In this document: positions 47,752 through 60,768 of the stretch, in pieces
Position numbering within the stretch: the first letter of the stretch is position 1
Layout of the letters: every line of letters begins with the position of its first letter
Source: Sipunculus nudus
Lineage: Eukaryota > Annelida > Sipuncula > Golfingiida > Sipunculidae
DNA length: 64,000 bases
Direction of reading: 5' to 3'
NCBI GenBank assembly: GCA_026874595.1
Contig: CM049320.1
Span: forward strand, 19,415,714-19,479,713
The notes under the pieces: model-generated
The model's database searches: none
Seen by the model: only the letters and a program-made list of their open reading frames with translations
What the model was told of the DNA's origin: nothing
Position numbers and translations under genes: made by a program

Positions 47752-47858
47752 TTATTCAAAGTTGTGAACATTTGTTCCATCTATAATAGATTCCCAAGCA
47801 TTGCACAAGAACACAGGCGTCCCATTTGCAACCCATGCTTTGTATGGAATAATACCGC
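47752..47858 (-). CDS. Candidate terminal exon of an unknown minus-strand gene
   Basis: After AATATTGTAG the minus strand reads in phase 1 GIIPYKAWVANGTPVFLCN, then NAWESIIDGTNVHNFE and a stop at 47752-47754. The composition is protein-like (W, C, P and G in a non-repetitive order) and there is an NGT glycosylation site. No upstream exon was found, so this could be an orphan or a chance frame. Confidence 0.3.
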
Positions 47859-48214
47859 CTACAATATTATAAAAATTTAAAACGTATATTATACATAAAG
47901 AATACAAAATGCTGTTGAGAATTGTTTTCCCTTCTATCAATATTTATTCACTGTTCGTATTATATGTAACTTTTTTCTGAAAAACAATAAAGTAAATACA
48001 ATTCATACTCAGTGTTAGACTACACAGAATGTAAATTAACTGTATATTAGACTCACAAAATCTTTGTTTTGCCTAAAACATATCTCTTTCTAAAATTCAT
48101 TTTCTGTCCATCAATTATTTCCTTGAGCATCTTTTGACCCCTCCATCTTCATGAATGAAATTCAAAAAATCTCTTTCATCCTACGCTTCAAATGGATAAA
48201 TATAATAGATTACT

Positions 48215-48249
<35 letters not shown>

Positions 48250-49045
48250 ATATGACTGATTATATATACATAAATATATGTGTGTGTAAATTTTTGGAGT
48301 ATCCATAACCGACAGCGTCAGAGTATATACCATTTTATGTAAGGCTCCGTATTCTCCATAAGGTTAAAGTATTCATAGCTATTTCAATAGAACTTTGAAT
48401 TGCTTCTCAAGAGGCACCCGGAATGACAGACTGCAAACCAGCCGGCTCACCTGTTTTTCAACATCGGTGTTATGGTATATGTGTATTATGGTATCTGTGT
48501 ATTCTGGTATCAGTGTATTATGATATCTTTACTTGGGTCCATGGATGTTGATGTTTACTGCTGTTGCTTTGGTTACAGTCATGGCATCTACAATTTACAA
48601 AAGCTTGATTATGGAGTCCTGTAAGTTTTATATTATGGTTCAGATTTCTGGAATCGTTTATATATGACATTATTGTGTCTATGTTTTTTTTAATTAGAGT
48701 GATATATATATGTGCATTTGTAGTTGTTGCATGCATCATATTTGGAATCCCTTGCGTTCTAGATATAAAGGAATTATCATGAATATGCAAATCCTTCTCG
48801 CAATGCTGCTTCTCATTGCATCTTCTCAATGAAAATGACTTGGATATACCTTATTTAATATGATGAGTATAATTTAACTTTTTGAAAATTACACAAACTA
48901 ATGTTTTATTAATCCTAATATATCTCTATTGAAAGTACGATACAATCATGTGCAAACACACATGGTGATAGCTCTGATGACATTCACTTCATAAAAGTAT
49001 ATATCGTATACCTGTCCCTATAACCTTACCTGATAGCATTACACT
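47859..49045. other. Spacer with microsatellite, no gene recognised
   Basis: (TA)n interrupted at about 48214-48253. 'Tattatggtatctgtgtattctggtatc' forms a short 20-bp-type repeat at about 48474-48525. Otherwise nothing recognised. Confidence 0.4.
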
Positions 49046-49333
49046 ATGTCTATAAACCGTTGTATACCTTTGTCATGTTATCAGGTTACTGTTTGTCTGG
49101 GACCTACTGCTGATGCGATCACAACAGTTCTTGCCTGCTATTACCTGAACCTGGAAAGCTTAATGGGACACACGTGGTTTGTGGTCAGCCTTATGCAGAG
49201 TGATCATGAGATATGCAAATATAAAAAAGTGATAGCAGGGTTCATTTCAGCGACAGGAGCCCTTGCTATGTTTTGTGCGCCTTTTGTTTTGTTGATCATG
49301 TATACCAAATGCCATTCTTTATGGAAAATCTAA
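49046..49333 (+). CDS. Hypothetical 95-aa open frame with predicted membrane segment
   Basis: The frame could begin at ATG 49046 or enter at the acceptor 'tatcag' (about 49084). It contains a moderately hydrophobic stretch near ADAITTVLACYYL and a strong one, GFISATGALAMFCAPFVLLI, followed by a short basic tail and a stop. Five cysteines are spread through it. No family is recognised, and it may be only a last exon or chance. Confidence 0.2.
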   Translation: MSINRCIPLSCYQVTVCLGPTADAITTVLACYYLNLESLMGHTWFVVSLMQSDHEICKYKKVIAGFISATGALAMFCAPFVLLIMYTKCHSLWKI

Positions 49334-49740
49334 GAGAATCATTCACATAATTTATTACATGTTCAGAGAATGAAGAGATGATGACGGTGGGAGAAATAAT
49401 TGATACTTGGTCACGTATAACTTATTTTTTCAAGAAACTGATGTATTTAATTTTTTATGAATAGTCTATACAGGCACAACACAACACAGCTTGATCACAC
49501 CTCAATACACAAACTATGAATTATCTCTTAAAATTTAACATGAACTACTTTCTAAAAGGGGTGTCACTGTCGTATTTCTAAGCCCTGTTTCGGTTACTGG
49601 TACAGGACATTATTTAATCTTGAAATGTTCACTTAACCAACAGGATGAAATCTTTAATATTGAATATCTTCATAACTCGCGACGTATAACTTGGTCATGT
49701 GGTCTGCCCCTAAACTGTCCATATTTTTTTTTTTCATATT
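49334..49740. other. Spacer downstream of the DUF268 pseudogene
   Basis: No gene or repeat recognised. Confidence 0.4.
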
Positions 49741-50604
49741 TTATCCTGCGTTTTTATCATCTACTTTACACAGCACAAGCATAGCATTTACTCCCGAGTT
49801 TCGGCGAATGTCCAACACCTCCCAGATTGCTGTCACGTGCTGCAGCAGAGAGAAACCTTATAGACGGCGAGAGTTCCATACACTAGAACAAGTGTTGTTT
49901 TGTTTCTTCATCGGAAGTCCAAGGAAAAATACTCCTCCTGGTTTAAGCATGCACCACACCTGAGCCACTGCTTCCAGGTCGCCAAACGGATCCAATGAAT
50001 CACCGTAACCCACTGTGTTCAATGGAAGAGAACCTCGCAGCAAAGTCAAACGGCTCCAGCTGCCCTGACTTAAAGCGTTTGGCAACTTCAATTGGATGAT
50101 ACAAATGCAACTTCGGATGATCCAAGTAAAGCGGATAATATTCTGACGTGGTCACGTGACTCGCGTTTAGATTGAGAAGCATCATCTCAAACCAAGGTCG
50201 CAAGGTTCCGATAACAAGGCCCCGCCTCTAGCTTATATATCTCTTATACAGATGCAGCGTATTTCGAAAAAGGTGAGAATCGTGGTAGATGTTAATATTT
50301 TCCCCGTTTCTGTCTCTGTCGAGCAGGGTATTTATTTCTTTCCGAGATGCAGTTTTCTCAATAGGTTTATAGTTCGGCTTACAAGGAATCATATACCGTG
50401 TTGTGTTGGGACATTCTCCATTTTGAGTTAACTCCTCCTACGTCGCACTGGGAATAAACTTTGGTGCTGGGTATACCACTTCTGACTGAGGGTTCGCCAT
50501 CCGTGATAAAATATTTGGGCAGTTCACCCGTTTTGTTAAGTACGGGTAATACTTTCCTGGTTTCGCCTTGCCGTTATAGCAGCATACCTCTCCACAGCTG
50601 TTTC
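49741..50604 (-). pseudogene. DUF268-family protein pseudogene (multiple disabling changes)
   Basis: On the minus strand a protein-like reading runs from an acceptor-like TTTCAG (exon start 50604) to TAA at 49741-49743. Recognisable pieces in order: NSCGEVCCYNGKAKPGKYY, VIGTLRPWFEMMLLN, HVTTSEYYPLYL, FAARFSSIEHSG, YGDSLDPFGDLEAVAQVWC, MLKPGGVFFLGLP. The EHSG...YGD.LDP.GDLEA...LKPGG...LG.P order is that of the DUF268 family known from nematodes and other animals, with a methyltransferase-like LKPGG segment; its function is unknown. Defects: in-frame TAG after IPSAT, in-frame TAG after KRYIS, a frameshift between EHSG and YGD, and TAA after SRRL. No upstream exons were found. The splice-like 5' edge argues for an unprocessed copy or exon fragment rather than a retrocopy. 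Confidence 0.75.
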
Positions 50605-50610
50605 CTGAAA

Positions 50611-50816
50611 CAAACGAACATTTAATGGATTATGTAGAGTGTGCCATATTGTGCCTTATTTAACGAAAGATGAAGGTGAATGATGGGGCAATGTGTTATT
50701 AACAACCTCTATTTGAAACAAGTGTTGTATGCACCAGGCCAGTAAAAACCAGGAGGCAATAATTAAATTTATTTGCTGGCGTCGGTCTACATAAGCAAAG
50801 GGATTTTTTATCTTAA

Positions 50817-50860
<44 letters not shown>

Positions 50861-51945
50861 TTTTAAGCAAAATTTTGGTAGAATAAATTAAATACTATGA
50901 TTTATATATATATATATATATTTTTTGCTCGTCTTGTTTTCACTGGTAACTATACGATCCTCCCTATGACAATATTTTAGAGTAGTGTTGGTATTACCGA
51001 TAAACGTGTAAATATATAGACAATTTTTAACTTTTATAGATATTTCAACACAGTTTCGTTGACTTTTGACTTATTGTGGATTTATATGCTGAATTGGATT
51101 TTTACTAGCACAATGTCTCCATATATTCTGTCACGAAACTCGATACTGAATGACCAGGTAAGGACAACTCAGTGGATAATCAGTTATTGATGGAATCTAA
51201 CCTGAACTACCAGCTGAAATCTGCTTAAGGAATTCACCTTTCATCTGACCTTAAGAATAAACAAAATGCTTCTTTAAATTATACGGATCAGAATGTAATT
51301 ACCGTATATGACGTAATGAGCACTTCCCCGTGGAGTTTTGGTTGACCCCTTTGAGGAAACGGAAGAATTGACCATTCTCAACCTAAAAAGCTTTAGCAAT
51401 GCTAATATTCTCCGCCATTTTCCCACCTCGTTTGATCATTTTGATGGTAAATTATGTCAACAGTTTCCCAAAGGCTATAAATATTATCTAGCGAAAGATT
51501 TTCCATAGGTTAGTACCTAAAAAACTCCCAAGAATCCTCAAAGATGGTTATTTTAGCCTAGGACAGCAATACATTGTTACGATGAAATCGCACATACCGT
51601 ATTTACTATTAACACGGCTGCTTAGACCATTCTATGGTTTTTTTTTATATTAGAAGTAGGTATATTTGCTATTTAAATACTGTGCTTATGCAAAGCGTTG
51701 GTCTTAAGATGTCAATATATCGTTTGGGTAAGTAATATTTATTTCATAATTTTGTACAAACATAATTCTGGCTCGTTGGCTTACCTTGATCATGCTGCGA
51801 TTTCAAACAGAAATGTGAATACCAGCAGATCGTAAAACGCGGCACAAGTGAAACTTAGTTACGGTAGAGTAGGGAGGGGCTATTGTTTTTTTTTAATTTG
51901 TCTTAAAAGCACTTTTTTATGTCAAATACGATATATAGATTACTT

Positions 51946-51995
<50 letters not shown>

Positions 51996-54335
51996 TGAAA
52001 AATAGCCGGATAATTAGAAACCGACAGTTATAAACCATAAAGAACAACTAGCCTGGAGTGCCAGCTGCAATCTTGATAGGTAGCACACCTTTCATTTGAT
52101 CTAAAATATCAACAGAATGCTATTTTAAAATATAAGCATTACAACATAATCATATAGATTTTTTGACAAATATTTATTTTTGCTCGATAACTATATATTT
52201 TTTCGGTATTTATTTTTTCATCATTTCACTATACATTAATTAAGCTTTAATACTTATATTAACATGCATACATAGGGGATAATGTAAGAATTAATCGAAA
52301 TATTGTTTTTTTTTCTTACGCACTCGGTCCCGTTTTGCAACAGTTACTTTACTCCATTTAACCTAATAAAAGTATGTTAACATTAGTGGTGGTATTAACC
52401 AGACACATATTTAAAAAAGTATTTTGCTTACATTTTAAGGGTTTGCCAAGATATGCCAAGATCATTTTAACACAAATCAGTTCTAACTTAAGAGATAAAT
52501 TAAGCTTACATCATTGTCATAGTTTTGCAGACGACTGGCTGTCTATCTGATAATTAAACAGTTATCTTTCATATATAAGGCTAATGCGATTGTTCCTCTC
52601 ACCTCGAGTTTGCCAATACCTAGCGTAATAAACCTCATTCTTAGCTGTGATACAGAAATGTGATTATATGATTATAAAAAACGGTTGAATTTCTGATGGT
52701 CTCAAAGACATTATAAAAGATATCTTACCTTCACCTGTCTTTTGCTATCTAACAGTGAAGAAATTAAGTACGTTTTATAAACCGTTTAGTTGCTATATGA
52801 TAATACCAGTGTGTGTTGCAAGAGACACTGACTATGCCACCGAAAGCTTAAACCCAGACCCCCTCCAGCCCCATAGGCCAAAGGTGATGTCAGGAGGTGA
52901 GAAGTAAGATGTTTGGGCATCAATTAAACTGCACTGACGTCTGGGTTGAAGACACAGTCTATCAGGGTGTCAGAGTCAATTATGTTTTTTTATGAGTTTA
53001 TCAATTTATGAAATTAGAATCTCATCGGCACAGAGTGGCAAGCCATTGAGTGCCTTGTCGTGTAGGACGTTTCACCAATGTGTAAGAGTAAAAAGTCTGA
53101 GGGTGCCAGCGAGACTTACGCCGAATAGATAAGTAGTTGATGGTCATCAATATCTCTACTCATCCATTGTTCCAAGGACGATTTTATACTTTCTTAATTG
53201 TGTAGAGTACACAGACCCTCATATCATAACTGTCGAGCGATCACAGTTTAGTGCACACGGACCATAACATTGAGTTGTCTAATTTGACATTTACTGCCCT
53301 TTTACTAAGGTTTAAAGTTATGATTGAGGCTTAGCGATCTTCTACATTATATCTAGATCAGGAGATCAGTCAGATATTGTCAGAGCTCGGCATCATTAAT
53401 TTTTGGTTCATCAATCCCTAAATCTGATTATTTACCCAATCCACGCTTAAGCATTCTGCTGCCACACGAATAAATGTGAAGTCTCTGCAATCAAATATCT
53501 TAATGTTATTATCAATGTCATCACCTAAGCATATTTAGAGTACATTAGATTCCATGTAACAAAAGCTTGCACCATACTCTGGGCATATGGGAACACTATG
53601 TTTCCCTGTTTTCAGATAATTTTGAATGCAGAATATGTTCAAACAGAAAACTGTCCTATAAAGACCGTTTTATTTGAGTGTTGCAATATTTATAAATATG
53701 TACTATGTGTAAGGAATCAAACGATTGCAAGCATATATATATAAATTACCTTTCATATTGCAGCATGAATGAATTGCCATTTCAACTGACTATTTTACAG
53801 GCGATGAATAGCTAAAATGACTGGCCTCAATCAATCTTTTAATTTATGGTATAATCGTTCACTCGATGTCAGCACCTTATTTCCCTGTGAGGTCATTGCC
53901 TTTACGCAAAGTAATATCACGCATTAACGGGGTTATTACCAAGGGAAATAGCAAATGAAAAGTGTCTGATTATATCCTTAATATATCGAATCTTTCTATA
54001 AGGTCACCATTGCAAAAGGAATGATAAGGACACGTGTACTTTCTCACCTCGTCCCATCTAGTATCCAGGAGGCATCATACCGAATCCGTCTGACTCTTTC
54101 TTTCTGGTAAGGAGTACGATTTATCACTCTTTGAGACTTTATGCGTCGTGATATATTTCCCATGCTATCAAAGATATATAGGACTATTGCTTACAAAAAC
54201 TTACGTCTGCCATTTACAAGGTATGCCATTCCTCACATTTAACGGTGTAAATCATTTATGTTGCGTATCCACAATGGTATAACCTCAAAGCTCTCGCACC
54301 GCACATGACACTAGATATCGACAGCATAGATTAGC
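50611..54335. other. 3.7 kb without recognised gene
   Basis: (TA)n at 50820-50857, about 50907-50920 and 51949-51992. A pair of similar stretches ('tgaactaccagctgaaatctgc...cacctttcatctgacctta' at about 51208 and 'tggagtgccagctgcaatcttg...cacacctttcatttgatcta' at about 52055) shows a diverged duplication. No exon with supported splice sites is seen. The lipocalin promoter should lie at the right edge; 'ggtataacc' at about 54277 is a weak TATA candidate. Confidence 0.4.
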
Positions 54336-57300
54336 ATGATGCGTGCGTTTATATTTGTAGCTGCCGGACTTTGCTTCCTTTGGAGCACTGCTGAAGGTAA
54401 AACTTTCATTTGAATTTAACAAATGCCATACCTTTAAAGAAAGTTGTCGTGAAAGCTCTAGCAAATGAAACTTTTTCCATTATGCTGCACCGGCAATTCG
54501 TTATATTTTCCAAAACTGGAGCTATCATAATTTACATTATATTTGATGGCTTCCAGTTCATCATGTGACATTCAGTCTTAAGCAGATAAGTTTAATTAGC
54601 AATTATCGGGGGATTCTAACGTCAACGTTTTTCATATTTGCATTTCAGGCATATGTGACGTAAATGATGTGCCGGTTGATCCGAAATTTAAGGAAAAAAA
54701 GGTAAATAAAATGTTTATTATTCATATTTGTAAAGGACAATCGTACGAAAGTATAGGTTATACCTACCAGTTGGCGATTTCTAGTCTAACAAAAGACAAT
54801 GTAAATACAATTAGAAATTTATCAAAGAAACTTAAAATTTTCATAAATGAACATTTTTGAGATATTCAATGTTAATCACACAAAATTCATTTTATAACTA
54901 ATGTTTACATCAAATGCATCAGAACTATTGCAGTAGCTATAATCAGACACATCAACGCTTGCCCATCCCTGGGGGTTTTAAGGCTTCTATGAATAGCGGA
55001 TAGGTCATTCGCACAACACCAAGTGAATATACAGAACATGAAAGGGAGACTGAACCATATTCATTTGTTTTAAGTCGAATTTTTTTCTACTGTAGGCAGG
55101 TTTAGTCACTTGAAATTGTTATATTTCTTCAATATCACTGGGCAAGTTTGAAAAAAACATTAATTCGATTCATCTGCGATAAAGATTGGTATCATTTGTT
55201 CTTATCTGTTATTTGCTGTTCCGCAAATTTCTTAAATGACCACTGCTCTTTATATTGGAAATTTTTATTTTCTATTAAACTTATTTTCAGTGGAGCGAAT
55301 ATTTATCCATTAATATAAGTAATGCTTGTGCCAGTTAAACACCTATGCTCTTCAATTATTATACGTTGTTACCTTACCCTCTGATGTACACATTATATAT
55401 AAATTGTGCAAGAGATAATCCCTAACATATGCCCTACACCGAACAGAAATGTATGAATTTGACGTTATTTTCGAGAGTTCGCAATTTTAGTCATTCAACC
55501 AGAGACCAGCTAGAAGTACAAGGCTTTATCACTGAAGATAATATTATCATTTATCTTTATTAAGCAAACATATTTACTAGGTATGCGGTGTCTGTTGTAA
55601 TGTATAGTTCAAATAACAAAATCAGCTGACTCAACAAGTTTTTGTATGTTTAGTTCTTTGGAGTATGGATCAGATGGAGGACCTGGATGTCCAGCCCAGT
55701 GGACAATAGCTACGATTATGTGTTGAATTTGCACAAGGACGAAAACGATGCGATCCTTTACACCGACTACAAAAGGTGGGCTATGAATCACTTATAGCAG
55801 AGATGTTTATTAATCATTTGGGATAAATTTCTGTGAAAAACTCTACTGAAACATAGTGGGGTTTTATGCGATTCAGGGGTAACACTAAAACACCGAATCA
55901 ATTATTCACCGTGGGTGTAATATTGATAATCAAGATATTGTTGAATGAAAATAATCTTTACCATTGTCCGGCAGGAGTCATGCACTGGTATTAGGGCAGA
56001 CAGAGCATATGGATAAGTGTTCTTGCGGAGGTTTATATGTGATTTCTGGGTACAATCAAACTTTGATATTATCATTTTTTTAACCGGCTTGCTCAGTATT
56101 GCTGCCGTATTTACCTTAAAGCAGCGTATCGGCGCAAGGATATGCGGAAGTCGAAGGACGATACGGTAGTCCGAACGCCAATAGGAAGACAATACACAAC
56201 ACGCTTGGCACAGTATTGTCACACAACCCATTATGCTTTTCGATGTCATTCCGGGTGGTGCTTCATAACGCACAAGTCATGGGAATGTCTGATGTAAATT
56301 CGTATTAACCAGCAGCGATATGAACTGACAATTACGTGACATATTTCATGGGACAGGGGCCCAGTATCCAGTTGAAAAACATTCTTGGCCGGTGAATAAT
56401 GTTTTAAATCACCACGTATTATGAAAACCAGAAGTTAACAGAAAACGAATCATTCCTTTTTTGTTGGACAAAATTTAAAAAAAGTGGCCACGTAAAAATA
56501 CTTGCGTTTTAACTCCAGTTTGCCAAATAACTTGATGACGACGGTTTTACTTTTATCAATATTCATTATTTTTGCATTTTGTATGGCTGTAAAAATTGCA
56601 ACAACAAAAAGTAAAAGTAAAATTTACTCAAATCAACTTGGATGACGTGTTTTGCGACAAAATCCATTTCTTATGAAATTTGTTTTATGTTATTGAAAGA
56701 CTATTATGATGAAAGGTCGACTCAGCACAATAAAAATGAACAAAACATTAGAAAAGAACATGTAAAACTGCCAGTTATTTGTTTATTGCAAAAAAAATAA
56801 TTTGTTATCTTCATTAGATATTCATCCACCCATTCCAGAAGATGTTCAGTATGTGATTGTCGTTCACAGGACTAATGTGACATCTGGTTGTGAGGTTCTT
56901 GGACCGTTCATTGTGATACACAGAACAAACACGCCTGGAGATTACTTGGTTCCGATTGCCGGTAATTATACAAGCGATCACGATTTGCACTGATTCTCGA
57001 ATGATTTAGTTTACTTGACACATTGTAGCGTATAATATTTATCTTAAGAGGGCACCTACGACCTACGTTTCATAATGTTATATGTGCAGTGGTTTTGGTA
57101 ATACAATTGATTTCTATTAGTCTGGTAATATTGTTTCATATTTGGAACTTAAATCAGGTGCATCTCAAGGTAAACTTGTGTTTCAATGGATTTCTATTTA
57201 GCTTCTTCAAGTGAAGCCTTTCTTTTGACATGTAATCATACATAAGTAAACTCAAGAAACAACACTTTTCAGAAATATATGCTTACAACCGTACCTGATA

Positions 57301-58143
57301 ACGCTAATCTTTTGAAATTGACATAAAACTTACTTGTACTAGAATGTATTTGTTATACATTGATATAGGAGGGAATGTATTTTTGTGATGATTAATTATT
57401 TTTATATTAATTTAATATTAACCCCACTCACTGTTTTAACTTTTGGGAGAATCATTTAAAATATTTTACAGCTGGTGTCGCCAGAATCATGGAAATAAAA
57501 AAGAACTACTTTGTGATGTTCTATTGCAACGGGGTTGCATCGGACGGTATATGCGAGTCACCAATATTTGAAGTCTACTACCGAGCCGGGACCAAAGCGA
57601 ACGAATGCAAGTGGATGGAGGCGGCAGCGAGACACATAGGAGATGCTTGTGTTGATCCGAACTATGTGGCGAGCAATATTGTCACAAATGGTAAGTAAAC
57701 AATATAACCTATGTTCATTTCATTTCATCATGAATATATATCATTCTTATAATATGAAAATGAATTGTTTACCGTCCCAAATCTTCATTGTAAATAAAAA
57801 AGATACTGGTTGATAATGATTGCTATATACTATAGTTGCTCTTTTAGGTCCCAGGAGAGAATTAAATCAAATGGCATAAATCTCCATTGTAAAATGTAAT
57901 GTATATTTTTCAACATGTTTTGTAAATGACAGGTCAGGTAATTGTACAAATGTAATATATCCGCTACCATGCAAACTAAACTGGTAGCATTTTTTTTAAT
58001 AAATAAAATAATATCAGCATTGGATTCGATTTAACATAGTGAATTGCATCTATAGTATTTATCTACTTGCATTCGCAGCATGTGTCCCCGGTGCCTCTGG
58101 AAACGGATGTGATTCAAGCAGCGGTAGTAGTGAGGACGACTAA
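54336..58143 (+). CDS. Secreted lipocalin, seven exons, 239 aa
   Basis: Extracellular carrier protein of the lipocalin fold; ligand unknown. Exons: 54336-54396, 54649-54701, 55654-55775, 55975-56030, 56818-56961, 57472-57690, 58079-58143. Lengths sum to 720 nt and all junction phases agree. The 56-nt fourth exon is required, since without it the frame is lost. Residues 1-20 (MMRAFIFVAAGLCFLWSTAE) are a signal peptide. A GxW signature follows at FFGVW (39-43) after a CxV.DVPVDP lead. YVIVVHRT and FIVIHRT are beta-strand-like. NYFVMFYC, then FEVYYRAG, then an amphipathic helix (CKWMEAAARHIGDAC) and a final Cys give the usual lipocalin strand-helix-strand end. An NVT glycosylation site is present. 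The acidic Ser/Gly tail (SSSGSSEDD) is unusual. AATAAA stands 25 nt after the stop. Family is likely; closer assignment is not possible. Confidence 0.75.
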
Positions 58144-58168
58144 AGGACGGAGAAACGATAATATTATC

Positions 58169-58174
58169 AATAAA
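58169..58174 (+). terminator. Candidate polyadenylation signal of the lipocalin gene
   Basis: AATAAA, 25 nt after the TAA stop at 58141-58143. It is close but usable, and no stronger signal precedes the hairpin element that follows. Confidence 0.45.
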
Positions 58175-58229
58175 ATAATATCCCGGGAGAACTTTTCAGA
58201 ACACATCTTTAAACTTACAATCGACGCTC

Positions 58230-58365
58230 CTCATGCAGCGGTAATACACTGGAGTCGTCCCAGACATCTTTTTGTGTTAGCGCTGCATTGTATGGCAAGG
58301 TTCTCTGGGCTCGTTTTCGAAATAATGTCTGGGACGACTGCAGTGTATAACCGCTTTGGGATGAG
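58230..58365. mobile_element. Hairpin MITE just downstream of the lipocalin gene
   Basis: The left arm 58230-58268 and right arm 58325-58365 are inverted repeats with a perfect core AGTCGTCCCAGACAT and one mismatch before it (CACTGGAGTC / CACTGCAGTC). The loop is 56 bp. The open frame over it is a chance frame. Confidence 0.7.
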
Positions 58366-60652
58366 CGGCTTCCTATCATGTTCCCCGATGGTGTTGGTTT
58401 ATTTGACGGCAAAATTCGTCGAAGCAGCATTTATTCAAGAATGATATTGATTCATATATATTTCCCAGATATTTTTAAACGTGATGTGTTATTACTTATT
58501 TACATAACTCATGAATATATAGTCTGTTATGAAAATATGTATGTAAATCCAAGGGAAACAAATATGTTAATTAAGAAAATAAAAACGATAGTTACAATAA
58601 TGAAAAAGAATCATATAATTATGAAATATGGATATAAATATTGATACTTTCGATATACCACTCTAAACTAGGGAAAAACTCCACATGACCCGCAACCAGC
58701 GAATTTTTACGATCATGATAGATAATTGATTCGTGAGGTATCACAGGTACTGGTTATTTCTCGTATATTTGCCTGACAAAAAAATGAGATGAACCAATTA
58801 CAAATCCAGTTACACAAAGGCGGTGTTATACGACCTCGGTTCATTGTATTTTGATCTGTGCTTATTCCTTTTGGTGTTGGGTATCCTTTAAATATCAAAT
58901 TTTGCACAGATTGTATCTAGTGTGCCTGCTTATATGGCCATTGACGTTTGATTTATCTATAAATAAGATACATGGTCTGTGACAGTAGTTTAAACTCGCG
59001 GTGACTGTGTTTTTGCTATATTTTATACTGCGGTTTCAGGTAACACATAATATGTATATTGGATTGCAATAAAGGTCAAGGTGACAAACATCTGACTAGT
59101 CTTTATATACCTGTTCATTCCAAATGGATCAGGAGATTGCCGAATCGCAACTGCTTGCATGTCCATTTTTGTTGATGTAAAATTTATTCTCTGGACGGCA
59201 GCCAAAGTTATGCCACCCACGTGGTAATGAAATATTTTACTATTTGCAAAGCGATAGCGTGAGTGTTGAGCGTCTGGTGGATGTACACACTAATGCCAAC
59301 ATCTATATACAAATATTTAAAAAAAGTCACAGCCACAATAACTTCTTTTTACATCTACACACATATATATAAAGTACAAAATGGTCGATATTATTGCATT
59401 CTAAACCAAAACCCGAGTGTGCCTTTTTTCTTGTGGATTAACGGAATATCTAAAGAGAGTTCCGTTTAAAAATAAGAAACCCTTTAGCTTGAATATCACA
59501 GTGTTCGTTCTAACGTTTATGAGTTCTTCATGAACCTAACTTAATTCGTGTGCGGTTATTGATACTAACTATTGCAGTCCGATAGGAGTGTCCCTGCACC
59601 CTTTTACGTTGGTTAAATGACTAGGCACACAAGGATGGCTCCTTCCCCTAGAGCTCATAACAGACGTCGTATTTATATTCGAAGCGTACAATCAACCCAA
59701 CAGAGGATATCGACGCAAGGCACAAAAGCAGGGTTTCTGTCAATTGTCAATTAGACCTGTATTGCCGTGTATAATTTAATATATGACTACGAGGTACGTG
59801 TTTCCGAACGGGTTTCCTTGTTTGAGAGGTGGAGAGGGTCCCGGACTGTTTTCGTGAGTAGAACTCCAAAGAGGTGACCGTAGTGTTATCTTTCTATTAC
59901 AATAACATTGATTTCGTGGGGATATACTTTAAACTTTTCAATTTTTCATAACTTGAGTGGAATAAAACATGGAGTCTTTTGAACCACTCTTATTACTTAT
60001 GAATGATTTTGCGATATATCTGGTGCATGTCTTCCTTTTTAAAAAGTTGGACAATAATCCATATATTATTCTTAGGAATGATTTATCCGGATTTTCACTA
60101 CAATATTGTACATGTTAACAAAAGCTGATAGCTTATTCCCTTTGTATTTTCCTTTCCTAATACATAACATCAATGACATAGCAAGAAATACAAACTTGCA
60201 ATAGTCCTTGTTTGAAGTACGCTTGCACGAGAATAAATATACACTTTATGATCCTTCGGCGATGATATAGACAACAAACATAAAAGTTTGTGGTCCACGT
60301 AATGGCTTTTATAATTTTTTTAAAGTTGTGTATATAACGTAATATTTATGCGACACCGGTGAAGCACATCATGAGCTAAAATATAAATGACAGTGTAAAC
60401 GAGATGAGTAGCTTCTAACGAGTAGTACCTAGGTTTTTTGCTCCGGCCTGTCTAGACAATTACTGACGTCATGGCTGAATCAGAGGTAAAAAAAAATGAA
60501 ATGTGTGCCCTCCGAATCAATAAATGAAAATGTAGTATGAGACCACATTCATACACCTCCGTTGAATGTGCATCTCAATAATGCAAGAGATATATCAATG
60601 AATGTGTGTCAGGGTTGACCAAAACTATTGTAGCATCAGCTCTGCGGGTCAG

Positions 60653-60768
60653 TATAAAAGCTCCCTCATATCAGTGATTAAGTAAACTTAGTTCGTGAAT
60701 TAAAAACTGCCGTCACAATGGCCAAAAAAGCATTTAAACAAGACATATTAAACAAGAAATCCTCGTAA
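60653..60768 (+). promoter_or_regulatory. TATA box followed by a well-placed ATG, gene not identified
   Basis: TATAAAA at 60653-60659; ATG in good context (CACAATGG) at 60718-60720 opens a 16-codon frame, MAKKAFKQDILNKKSS, that ends at TAA, or at a GTAAAA donor just before it. No matching second exon was found. Confidence 0.25.

Noticed and set aside
58067-58444. 125-codon frame over the lipocalin last exon
   Set aside because: It is another frame of the lipocalin exon continued across the hairpin element; the phase from exon 6 selects the frame ending at 58143.
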